From Rhabditoides inermis (taxonomy: Eukaryota; Nematoda; Chromadorea; Rhabditida; Rhabditidae), in assembly GCA_963966185.1 (NCBI GenBank), contig CAWZYM010000394.1:372001-436000 (forward strand): a stretch of 64,000 nt of DNA. Direction: 5' to 3'. Shown here piece after piece: positions 36,410 through 47,071 of the stretch; within the stretch, counting starts at the first letter, position 1; each line of letters begins with the position of its first letter. The translations under genes and the position numbers were made by a program. The notes beneath the pieces are model-generated. The model had not been told where the DNA came from and made no database searches. It saw only the letters and a program-made list of their open reading frames with translations.

Positions 36410-36683
36410 ATGAACATCACCGGAACGTCCGGCGGTGTGCTCGCTCCACCACACTGGATCGATTTCGCAATAACAAGTGAGTTTACAATTGCAATTGTTT
36501 GTCTGTTGTTTACATATGTGTACATTCTTTTCAGATCGTAAACAATCGTTGAAGAGGAGATTGGAATGGACAAGAGGACAAGGAAGGACATACGCCACGG
36601 CAATGCCGATGATGAGTGAGGGTTTTGCTGTTGTACTCGCTCCAGGTCGGTTCTTTTATATCCCCTTTATGCCCACCTATTAG
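36410..36683 (+). CDS. Small two-exon reading frame, doubtful
   Basis: An ATG at 36410 starts MNITGTSGGVLAPPHWIDF. A donor at 36477 (AACAA|GTGAGT) joins in phase to an exon at about 36535 (RKQSLKRRLEWTRGQGRTYA) that reads to a stop at 36683. It may be an internal piece of a larger gene or chance. No family recognised. Confidence 0.25.
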
Positions 36684-36689
36684 ACAATG

Positions 36690-37390
36690 TGTAGATTACA
36701 CTACACCACTCATGCACAAGTTATTTAATCCATTTGATTTTCAGTTAATATTTATTACTATTTTTTTATCAGTTCTACTCTACTCCTAGTTTACAGACAA
36801 TTTTTAAATAGTAGCTGGCCCGTTGATGTCATTTGTTTTGTATACTTGATGCATTGTTTGTGCGGCTATTTGCGAGCGTGAGTGAAATTGGGGTGGGCTT
36901 TCTGATTAGGGGTCGGTCAGTTGCGGGAATGCCCTCAGTAACTGATCGTGATAATATATCAAGGTTCCGACCGTTTTCCGATGATCGACATGGGGTGGGG
37001 TAACTGGGCGTCGATGATCTACGATGTGCCGCCGTCTACGACTCCATCTTTAGCTTCCTAGTATAATTATTGAACTAAAATCCCTACTAACCCGTCCCTT
37101 CTCCCTATTAACTGTAACATTAACAATGATGCTACTGATAATCTACAATCTACGATGTCGTCTACCGTGATCTTCTACTTATGAATTATTTTCTTACCCC
37201 CCCCCCCCCCCTCCCTTACCTCGCTTACCATGATCTACGACGTTGAACACTCTCCATCCACTCGCACATGATTTCCATACGTCGACTTCGCAGATGATCT
37301 ACAAATGGTCGATGATCAACTTGTTCTCTCTCCAAAACCGCAATTCAAAAACACATTAACAATACTTTAACTCTAACAATAACTACGCAT
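36690..37390. other. Intergenic, low complexity
   Basis: No gene seen. There are several TGATCTACGA/ATGATCTACG words between 37010 and 37320 and a C-homopolymer at 37198-37211. Confidence 0.6.
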
Positions 37391-37395
37391 AGCTC

Positions 37396-37934
37396 GCATA
37401 GGTCTCTTTCCACGTTTCACTCCACCACTCACATTCGCAAACTCTCCATCTCTCTCTCACAACCTCACTCTCTTATTCTCTATTCATTTCTCTCATACAC
37501 ACATATGTATACTCTCCTGGCAGGAAAGTAGAATTCAAGGGTTTCACTGAATTTGTTAGCCCAAGATTCTAAGATTCTACTTTCCTGCCATTCTCTTTAA
37601 TACTCAATGTGCTTTTTTCTCGTATCTCTCTATATTTCTCCTCATACATTTTGTCCCACACCACCTGTCATTTTACCTTCCCCTTCTCCCGTCAACCGAT
37701 TACTTTGGTTATCGATTGACGGGGGGGGGGGGGGTAAGGTGAAATGACAGGTGGTGTGGAACAAAATGTTTGAGGAGAAATAAAGAGAGATATGAGAGGA
37801 AACATGTAGATATAGAGAACGTGAGAAAATGTGTGTATGAGAGAGATTAAGTGGATAATAAGAGAATGACAGTGTGAGAGAGAGATTGAAAGCCAGCGAA
37901 TGTGAGAGGAGGAGTGAAAAGGAGGGAACCTATG
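37396..37934. mobile_element. Foldback element, long imperfect palindrome
   Basis: The left arm (GCATAGGTCTCTTTCC...CCACACCACCTGTCATTTTACC) is matched in reverse complement by the right arm (ACAGGTGGTGTGGAACAAAATG...GGGAACCTATGC). The centre is near 37712, with AACCGATTACTTTGGTTATCG. The arms are about 210-320 bp. The left arm holds an extra hairpin at 37518-37591 whose ends are TGGCAGGAAAGTAGAAT and its complement. No coding sequence. I see no clear target duplication. Confidence 0.8.
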
Positions 37935-38315
37935 CCACATATATTTTTTTTCTAAATTTAAATTTTTTTCAGGATACGTTGACTATAATTTACTAATTTT
38001 CCTTATTACAGATCGAGGACGCAATGTGACTTCGACATTTCAAGTGCGACAACTTCAAGAATCTACTTATCACGACCAAGAACCAAGCACAAGATTTCAA
38101 GAACACAAGATTAAACGTCTAAACCAAATAGAAATCAAAATTCAAAATATACTATTAAGATTCAAAGTATGGTTCTTAACATAAATCCCAATAGTGATGC
38201 TTGTGTACTTGGATGTGTTGAAGAGGTTTTTTAAACGAATCAATTTTTCCTTTTTCAGAACGTATCAGTGATACGTTTTTGTTTTTCTCTCTCTTTCACG
38301 CGCAGCGAGCAGACA

Positions 38316-38320
38316 ATGTA

Positions 38321-38376
<56 letters not shown>

Positions 38377-38444
38377 TCTCTCAGGCGACTAGCTTGCTTC
38401 TTCTCGAAGATTCTCTCACTGTCACTCCCTCTCATCTCTCTCTC

Positions 38445-38494
<50 letters not shown>

Positions 38495-38644
38495 CTAGCT
38501 TGCTTTTTCTCGAAGATTCTCTCACTGTCACTCCCTCTCATCTCATTCTCTTTCTTTCTCTTTCTCTCTCTCTCTCTCTCTCATCACCTACCTCCGACCT
38601 CCTCTCTTCTCCCTTCTTCCTTCACACGCGCTTACTAAGGTGGC

Positions 38645-38699
<55 letters not shown>

Positions 38700-38725
38700 T
38701 TCTCTCTCTCTCTGTCTCTGTCTCT
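38316..38725. repeat. (CT)n tracts with a duplicated spacer
   Basis: Long CT microsatellites are separated by a repeated spacer beginning AGGCGACTAGCTTGCTT and ending CACTCCCTCTCATCT (about 38384-38440 and 38489-38545). Downstream CT tracts continue to 38725. No gene seen between 37935 and 38959. Confidence 0.9.
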
Positions 38726-38959
38726 ATCTCTATCTCTTTTCTTCTGAAAAGAAAGAAAACATGAAAAAGTACACGAGCATCAATAATTAGAAACCTATCA
38801 CTATAATACCATTCCATATATTGTTGATAAACAAAGTACGTGTTCCTTTGAGTGCCAAGTATGTTGGAATATTTATGATGACGTCATCTGTTCGTCACCG
38901 CTTTCTAGCGCGTATCTCTCTCCATTCTATTCGTATGACATGTAATGATTTGTTTAGAT

Positions 38960-40346
38960 ATGAAGAGACAGGGCGATCTTTTGAACCATCCTCGTCTCAG
39001 CAAGGCGTGCCGTCACACGTTCGAGCGAATCGATAGAGTCAACGTGACACAGTGAGTACACTTGTAGAAAAAACAGAAGTGTAACAAGGCGAATATTATA
39101 TCGTTTTTGGTTCGTGCTGAACGATAAGGGAGACCTAGTTCCTGCTCTGAAGCCGACACAGCAAGGAGTTAGCTTTTACGACGTCAGCAAGCCGCGAGTG
39201 GAGGACGGGACGCTCATGCTACCCAAGGTAATTTATTTCAAAACATACGTATTTTAAATGAATAAATTGGAAATAGTTTTTTTTTCAGATTTCACTCAAG
39301 GCGTTGAACAGGCACGCGACGTTCGTCAAGGAGAAGGGCATCGGAACGGGTCGCGACATCTTCGTGGTTCGACCGAAGAAGGAGGCGGAGGTGCGACTGG
39401 AGAAGGAAGTGGCGATGGCCACAACTACGGAGGCTCGGAAGAAGGCGGAAAAGGAGCTGCAGCGCGCGCGGGCGGGATTCGCCAAGACGAGGACGTACCT
39501 CGCAGTGCAGAAGAACGCCAATGTCATCATTTTTGGGAGGCCCGCGTTGCGCTGCGCAATCGTTTCGGCGGACGAGCGCACTCTGACCCAGTACTGTGAA
39601 GATGGATCTGCACTGGGATATTTGTGAGTATTCAAGTAGTGATTATTGATTCTTTATTCGTTACAATAAAATAATTTTTTTCAGCAGTCGGTCGGAGAGT
39701 TGGAAGCACCTTCTGCAGACGATTGACGCACACTCCAGAATCTTGGACGAAGAAAGGGAGAAGAAGAGGGAGAAGGAGATGGCTCGCGAGGATTACGACC
39801 TTGCCAAGAAGAAGGGACTGGTGCGGGACGGAGGAGACCACGAGGACGAGGAAGAGGAGGAGAAGGAGGAGAGGGAGGAGGAGGCGCCCACTTGCAACAC
39901 TCTGGACTCTGCCTTGCTAGTGGCACGACTGCGCATACTGCCGCATGCAAGAGTTCGAGTATCCCTCTCGCACAGTGTATCCCATACTCGATGTTGATAA
40001 TCTTGTTATTATGTGAAACAATATATAAAGATATATACATCTATTGCATCTGTCTTTTTTCTGAATGAACTGGATATCAACGGTTTCATTTCCGTATATA
40101 TATATATATACATACATATAATATGAATTTTTTAATACATTTTTTGTATGACTTAACGGTTTTCATTCAGATGGAAGTAGACAGAATCTTGGACAAGTTT
40201 GCTGACAAGGACGGCATCGACATTCTCCCGCACTGTCAACAAGGATTCAAGCTTTTTGAGAAAGTAATACATATTTATACTGTGATTAAAAAAAACGTTT
40301 TTATTTTCAGGTCGCACGCAAATCTTTCGTGGAGCTGGGAATATAG
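38960..40346 (+). CDS. Charged protein with coiled-coil-like segment, family not recognised
   Basis: Six exons chain in phase to 322 residues: 38960-39051, 39089-39227, 39289-39623, 39685-39958, 40171-40263 and 40311-40346. The N-terminus (MKRQGDLLNHPRLSKACR) is basic. The middle has a long Ala/Glu/Lys helix (EARKKAEKELQRARAGF) and then NANVIIFGRPALRCAIVSAD. It then turns highly acidic (HEDEEEEEKEEREEEAPT) before a C-terminus with ILDKFADKDGIDILPHC. The first intron is only 37 nt by this model, so its acceptor is uncertain. No known catalytic motif is visible. Cytoplasmic or nuclear location is likely, as there is no signal peptide or membrane segment. Confidence 0.55.
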
Positions 40347-40484
40347 ACAAATCAGACTCTGTGCGAGACCGCGAGGCCGGGAAAGGGTGCTGTCTCATAG
40401 GGTACTGTAAACTACAGAGGAGAGGAGTGCGTTGTGTTGGAAGTAAGCTGTATTAGGAAAATGAGTGAATTCTCTCTTGTGTAC

Positions 40485-40663
40485 AGGGCGAGCGGCACGT
40501 CGTCTTGATTGGCATCAGGGCATGCCTCAAGACAAGCCTCGGCAATGGCGAAAAGATGTTCGTGGTTCATGAAGAAGGGAGAGTAGTGCTGGATACGGAT
40601 GGGGTCGAGGGAAACGAGCACCTCTTCATTCGACGTCGGCAGCAGATGGGGATCGGTTCATGG
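40485..40663 (-). CDS. Probable single exon of a minus-strand gene
   Basis: From an ATG at 40663 the minus strand reads a well-composed segment (around HEHLFAIAEACLEACPDANQ), with GC-rich third positions and a donor at 40484. The plus strand is also open here, but its composition is less gene-like. A following exon may start at 40405, overlapping the end of the plus-strand gene. Upstream exons are not clear. Confidence 0.35.
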
Positions 40664-40699
40664 CAAAGAATCTGGCGCTACCGGGTGGAGGCCATGAAA

Positions 40700-41940
40700 T
40701 GAAATGACTCTTCAATCCCCCACAGCGTTAATTTTTCTTGATTTTTTTTCTCTCAATAGGCAAACGTTTTATAATTACTCTTATCAGTGTTGCCCGAAGA
40801 GCTTGCCAACGTCGACTGCCATCACGACAAATCACCGAACTTGAGACAGTGCCTCGAGAGGGCCTTGGCAACAGGAAGGAGGCTGCTGTCAACTCGGCCT
40901 CTCCTCTCAAACTCCCCCCCCCTCCCTCCCTCTCTCTCTCTCCCACTGTCGCCGCGTGTCAAGCACCAAATCAGTCAACCACCCACAGGCTCATTCGCGC
41001 AAAAAACCACACAAACGCGCAAGGATCACACTCGATTGCCCCATAGAGAGGCATAGAAGAGACAGGAGAAAGAGGAGGAGAAGGAGGAGGAGAAAGAGAG
41101 TCAACAGAATAAGATCAACGACCACTATATCATCATTGCACTTGTGGGAGCCAAAAGACCACTATTACATGTGTACTATCAGTGAATTTATTCGAACTTC
41201 TATAATTCACTGAAAGTTGGCGCAACAAACGAATATTAAAAAGCGGAGTGTATGAAAGGAGATTGAATATGATCAACTCACGGTAGGTATAGCTACTCTC
41301 CGACCCATGGCAGACTGGCGTCGTCCACAATCCACAATCCAGACATCCCTTCCGTGGGCGTCGTCCGAAAAAGTGGAGTGGCTGGAGGTTGTCGTCCGAC
41401 GGGAGCACCTCGTGCTACCACGAAACGAACGCTAACGCAGCACCTGCACATATAACCGTTATTTACAAGTCAAGTATTTTTTTCCAATATTGTTATTGTC
41501 GTTACATGTTTATGTATTTCAAAAATTTCAAAATCGATCTATAGGTCTGTGTTCTCGAAAGTACGTAAGAGATGTACTACTTCAATTTATCTCACCTAAC
41601 GGTTCTTTCCCATGAAATCATTCCATACTGGCGCAATGAAAAACCTCATTCACAGGCAATCATCGTTTATCAGCGTGCGATCTCGCTATCTAACTCACTA
41701 ATTATAATACAATAATGTTGTTTTTTTCCCTGTATAGTATATAGCGAATCTATAGACAGCTCTCTTTTTCGGAAGAGTTTCTCATCCTAGAGAGCAGCAT
41801 GACAAACGGAAAGTTTGAGGGGCTGCCTCCCCACACAAAAACTCGATAGCGAGCGTAATCAATATGCAATGCTGATTAATTGATGCGTAATATCTCTCAA
41901 TTGTTCTCTCTCGCGTAGCTCAGGAATACCAGTTAGTGAT
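40700..41940. other. Intergenic, no sure gene
   Basis: Short reading frames on both strands only. A minus-strand frame at 41408-41285 ends at a possible donor and could belong to the gene with the exon at 40485-40663. Confidence 0.5.
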
Positions 41941-41975
41941 AGGCGCGTGTACCAGTTATGTGGGTCAGACGGGGA

Positions 41976-41982
41976 TATAAAA
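41976..41982 (+). promoter_or_regulatory. TATA box of collagen gene 2
   Basis: TATAAAA within GGGGATATAAAAGGC, 57 bp upstream of the ATG at 42033. Confidence 0.75.
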
Positions 41983-42032
41983 GGCAAGGCCGGCGTCTTA
42001 TGGACAGCACAGCAGCTCACTCGTCTTCTCCA

Positions 42033-42180
42033 ATGAGTCTGACTAAGGCAACCGGAGGGGCTCTCTGCCTTTCCACTTTTACTCTCGCACTCTCCATGTA
42101 TGCTCTCTTCACCATCTACGGAGATGTGCAGAGCATTTGGCAGGAGCTCGACTCTGAGATGGGATCCTTCAAGGTAATTA

Positions 42181-42226
<46 letters not shown>

Positions 42227-43157
42227 AGAGAGAGAAGTAACTGAATCGTCTATTTTGTAGACTATGACTGATGACCTGTGGACTGAGATGCTCGCCCTCG
42301 GAGCCGCCACCCCGTCTACCCGCCAGCGTCGTCAGGGCAAGGAGCAGTACGGAGGATACGAGGCTCAGGGAGTCCAGGCCGCCCCCGCTTGCCAGTGCTC
42401 TGCCAATGGTGGAGTCGGCTCAGGATCCGGATCCGGCTCTGACGGATCTTCCGGCTCCGGATGCCCCCCTGGACCCGCTGGTCCCATGGGAGCTCCTGGA
42501 TTTGACGGACCCCCCGGACTTGACGGAATCGATGGATTCCCCGGAGAGGATGCCGAGGATGTGCAGAACGCTCCCTTTAACGGATGCATCACTTGCATGC
42601 CTGGAAAGCCCGGAGCTCCTGGAGAGAAGGGAAAGCCCGGTATGCGTGGAATGCGCGGTATGCGCGGAACCCCCGGAACTCCTGGATACGACGGAGAGCC
42701 TGGACTTCCCGGACAGATGGGACCCCCTGGACCTCCTGGAGAGGATGGAGCTACTGGACCCGCCGGAGAGAAGGGAATCGACGTCGAGCAGCCCACTCCC
42801 CGCAAGGGACCCCGCGGACCTACTGGAGACTCTGGAGATGCTGGACCCGAGGGAGACAAGGGAAAGGATGGAGCCGCTGGAGAGGCCGGACCCGAGGGAC
42901 CTGCTGGAACTCCCGGATTCCAGGGACCGTCTGGAGCTCCCGGAGACGAGGGACCGGAGGGACAGAAGGGAGAGCACGGACCCGATGCCGAGTACTGCCC
43001 CTGCCCCAACCGCGACAAGCCCAAGGAGGACGACGACGAGTTCGCCGCGGCTCCCGCTCACTCTGGAGGAGGCACTCCCTCGTCTGGATACTCGGCCGGA
43101 ACCGGAGGATACTCTGGAGGTCAGGGACACGCCGCCTCGTCCTACGGAAAGAAGTAG
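42033..43157 (+). CDS. Cuticle collagen 2
   Basis: Two exons, 42033-42173 and 42261-43157, give 345 residues. The N-terminal membrane/signal segment is GALCLSTFTLALSMYALFTI. It is followed by VQSIWQELDSEM and a furin-like site RQRR. Cys groups (CQC, GCITC, YCPCP) bound Gly-X-Y blocks, and the C-terminal domain is Gly/Ser/Tyr-rich (SGYSAGTGGYSGGQ). Glycine is coded almost only by GGA and lysine by AAG. Such strong codon bias is typical of very highly expressed nematode collagens and is stronger than in collagen 1. The intron holds a (GA)n tract. AATAAA is at 43268-43273. Confidence 0.96.
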
Positions 43158-43267
43158 ACGCCGTCTACTGCGCCCCCGCTGCAAGCCAGCTACACATATG
43201 TTCATCATAACCAATGCATATTCACTGTAGAGTGAGGTCAATCGGTCATCACGTGTCGGGCACGTGC

Positions 43268-43273
43268 AATAAA
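43268..43273 (+). terminator. Polyadenylation signal of collagen 2
   Basis: AATAAA 110 bp after the stop codon, followed by a T-rich stretch. Confidence 0.75.
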
Positions 43274-43289
43274 AAGTCGGTCAACCAGG

Positions 43290-43930
43290 CCTTTCTCTTT
43301 TTGTGGTAACATCACGGCTAATGAGAAATGGGTCAAGACAACTTTTATTTATATTGTGGGATCACAAAATACAATAATACACTTTTATCTTTACCAATAT
43401 TAGAATACAATTATTTTCTTACAGTATTCAACAATAACAATACTAAAACAAATACATCTATTTTTTAATTACCTTATATTTAGTAGTAGCATACCGCATT
43501 AGCCGAATAAGTGTCTCTTGGCACATAGGACATAGACATAGAAAAGCAAAAGAGATCAACTAAGTTTTCGGAAACACAAACATTAAATTATACTTATTAG
43601 TTTGTCTTTTTAAAATTTGTTGTGGCACTCGATTGTGTCGAAACACTTCGAGCGCAGACCGCTCACCGCGTCATTTCTCCCATCTCTCCGTGTAATAACA
43701 CCGTAAAGTTTCATACGTTTCAAACAAATTCGTAGTACAAACGTTCAAGGCATTGTATCTCACCTTGCTATTTGCGAATGGTGTTTTGTTTGTTATGTGT
43801 AAATAAATACTTGTTTTGATGTCCGTCTTACATTACTTTTGGATACATTTGCACGGGTTGCTTCGTACCCATTGATTATCTCCATTTTTTTTCATTTTTT
43901 TGTGCTAAATTCGTTTTTGTACAGGTAACC
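43290..43930. other. Intergenic, no gene seen
   Basis: A/T-rich, with a possible minus-strand polyadenylation region and no exon that I can support. Confidence 0.6.
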
Positions 43931-43936
43931 GGTACA

Positions 43937-45624
43937 ATGCAGAACGGCCATCTAGCAGCTGTGCAGTCGGGAGGAAACAGCGGTGGAGGACCGATGCGCG
44001 TGGTCAGTTATTTTCTTCATTTCATCTTACAGATCAATTTCTTTACAGTGTCGTGCCGGTTTCGCGCCTCGGCGTCCGTTTCGGAATCCGTTCGATGATG
44101 CTCTGTTGGAACTGCCCGTGGACACGAGCCAGATGCAGTACAGGAGCGATCAGCGCGTCCTCCATCGCAACTACTCCATCACCGTCGACCACTGCCCACC
44201 CGACTGTCTCAGCGCGGTTCGCAAATACTGCGACTCTATCGAGGGACAGGTAGGCTACAATTGTGACCGCATGAAACAAGTGTTCTTTTCACTTCAGCTG
44301 GCTGGCGGTATCACGGACGTGTTGACGTATTCACTGATTGGCGGCCGCCTCGTCGCAATCTGCGAGTTCATGAATATGTTGTATGCGGAGGACGTGCGCA
44401 TGCTGCTCGGGCTGCCGGACGAGGCGCGCCTCCTTCTCATCGGCCATGAAAAGAAGGAGATGCGAGACGCACTACTCGCGCTCGGACCTAACCCTGTCTC
44501 TGTCGGTACTGTACAAGAGATGTTGTGGGATGAATTGCAGTGTTTCAGGGTGTGTTCGTGAGGCGATGGAGTGCAGGCTTGACGTGCTCCTGGCGGGCAT
44601 TCGCAGTGCTGCCAAGTGGGACATGGACAGCTGCTTTGCATACTGCCCCATCACCACGAGCAAAAACATGTCCAAGCTGACGAAGGAGATGTTCGTGCGA
44701 GACTGTGCCGACTGCACGCGACTCGGTCTGCGAGTCGTCTACATCTACGGCGATCCTGGATCCGGAAAGTCGCACTTTGCGGAGCTGTTCGCGCAGAAAC
44801 ATGCATTGGTTGGTACATATTGTTTTTAGTTTCTAATATAAATGGGTTATTGCAGTCTCTGTACACGCATTGGGCGGGCACAAAGTGGGCCCACATATTG
44901 GAAGCAGGAGATGATGCTGATCGAGTTGCTCTCGAAGGAGACTATCAAGGAGCTGCTCGAATAAATCGATGTCGGTGAGTATCATTCACAGCTTTCAGGG
45001 TAGTTATTAACCTGTTACTTGTAGGCCCCGTGGTGTTGTATTCGAAGACTGTGTCCCACGCCACCATCATCTTCATTGTTGGATATGCAAGTCCCGAGGA
45101 GACTTCTATGCGAAACAAGGATGTAAGTGTTGGTATCATTGAGCATAGTTATCATTCGCTACTCTATTTGATTGTTCTATTGCAGGGTAGCTTCGAGAGT
45201 CGTCTGCACTGGGTGGGGCACGCGACTGGAGACGGTATGTACACTATCGAGTGGAGGAAGGGAGAGAAGCTGCTGAGCAAGGAACGCGCCAACAACACTG
45301 TCCTCCCACACTCGCCCGTACCAGGCGTATGTTTAATATGCTAAGCCGCACACTGTTTTCCTAATCCCGAAATTCCTATTTTGAATTAGCTTCACATCAT
45401 ATTGGCATATTGTTTGTTTGGATTGTTCATGTTCGTTATTTGTTTAGTTATATGTTGTTATAAATTGTTGTTGATTGTAGAACATGACAATACTCTACGA
45501 CTGCGACTCTGATGGTCACTCCTTACGCTCATTTCCAACCTTCGCTGCAGAACCAGAATGGAACGATGTTATGTTACTATTGAATCGGCCATTAGCTGGA
45601 AGAGTATCTATGAATATCTTGTGA
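43937..45624 (+). CDS. Rep-like protein (circular ssDNA virus replication-initiator relic), intron-containing
   Basis: Eight exons: 43937-44002, 44049-44249, 44298-44505, 44549-44808, 44856-44974, 45025-45122, 45186-45326 and 45481-45624. Residues about 226-233 form a Walker A loop (VVYIYGDPGSGKS). Before it, the order of segments resembles a Rep nuclease domain: a beta strand NYSITVDH where FTxNN is expected, LVAICEF where HLQGxxxF is expected, then GPNPVSVG and a helix-rich linker. After it come YTHWAGTKW and SKTV...SPEE, matching the C-terminal superfamily-3 helicase part. The metal-binding His pair, the YxxK tyrosine and the motif C Asn are not seen, so replication activity looks lost. 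The fifth exon changes frame partway and the best helicase frame has a TAA near 44962. It is therefore either a decaying endogenous viral copy, a host gene with an assembly error, or a rewired host protein. Introns are normal nematode introns, which argues for long residence in the genome. Confidence 0.6.
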
Positions 45625-47060
45625 ATGTACGCGTTCGTTTCAGCAATTAGCGTAAGCGCTCTTGCAAACCGTGAGAGTTACGGTCAGTTGACCATCTCTA
45701 CTCTTTTTCAATTCTCGCTCTCGCGCGTATACATATATATTTTTAATTCCCCCCCCCCTCTCTCTCTCTTAAAAAAACTCATAATGCGATCGCTCTTCTT
45801 TTTCTGCCACCTCATAATACGATGTCCGTGCACCGCCGCATTTTTCTCTTTGAAAAACGAGATCACCACGCAACGAAATTTTTAGAGATTGACATATATG
45901 GAATGTGATGTGCTACGTAAAGTTGCCGAGTGTTTTGGTTGTGTGATGTGATCAGAACACTTGTCTCTTTTTGTGCCTTCTGCCCGCCCTTTTTTCTGCT
46001 AGCTTCTCATGTTCTCACACTGCCACCATTTGTTTATTCGTTCTCTCCCACCCGCCACCAGCCTCCTATGAGCAATCTCTGCCACATCACAAAACGAAAC
46101 ACGCATTATTGCATGTTATTCAATCCCACGCCCTTTGAGTATTGAATGGCTGCTGAGAGAGATTGAATTGGAAACTGCCACAATTCAGACAAAGCTTCTC
46201 ATTCAGTCCCCCCCCCCCACCGCTCAACTGTGTGAAAGATCCAATCGCCGCTCCCACACTTTGTAATATCTTCTCCTTTTTCACATTGAAAGAGTGTTGT
46301 TGATACTATTTGTATCGTTCAGTTTACTGTAATTTGCATATTTTATATACAACATGTCATGACAAGGAATACACTGAATCGGAAATAAACATGGTGTTCA
46401 TTTCCTCTATTCGCGCACTGTTTCGCGTTTTGCCCTTTGTTTGCTTTTTCCTATATTCCCACTTATTCTCTTGCTCTTTTTGCTTTTTCTCATAACATTA
46501 TTACAGCGCTGCCGCCGCCCTGTGCTCTCTTGTCTCTATGATTTGTTTCTGCGAATTTCTCTTATCACTATAATATAAAACAATATACTTTTTGGTTTTT
46601 CATACAAAATTGTCGTCACTGTACCTATATGCTATGTCATTTATATTTCTGCTCTGATTAATCACTTTTCACTTTCAATTGGTTTTCATATTTTCTTTTT
46701 TCTTTAAACATAATCTCTTTTCCAAGTATACATATTTTTAATATGTCTCAACATTGCACACTATCATATCAGTTTTGACGCGGCGCTAATAAATGATAAG
46801 TCGTTTGATAAGTCGTTTATATAGCCTTGATAGGGGCATGATTGAGGCGATGAGTGATAGCGTGCTTTTGGCTCGGCAACCCCATCTGATATCAACGAGA
46901 GATTGTACGAGATACGAACGTGATTAAACCGATAACACACTCCCGGAACGATGATAACACAATCTCGCGACAACCAATCACGCTTTTGCTTCGACAAATC
47001 GCAACCTTTATTTTGTTTATTCACATTCACATATTTTGTCCAACTTTTTGTTGTTGCAGG
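45625..47060. other. Intergenic, no gene seen
   Basis: A/T- and pyrimidine-rich with short frames only. The region just left of 47060 ends in TTGTTGTTGCAG and may contain a non-coding first exon of the next gene. Confidence 0.6.
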
Positions 47061-47071
47061 TTTACTCCACA

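Noticed and set aside
40100..40125. TATATATA run as a promoter
   Set aside because: It lies in an intron of the plus-strand gene and is a simple dinucleotide repeat.
43937..45624. Active viral genome or intact replication gene
   Set aside because: Key catalytic residues are missing, no capsid gene or origin stem-loop is seen nearby, and the gene is split by introns.
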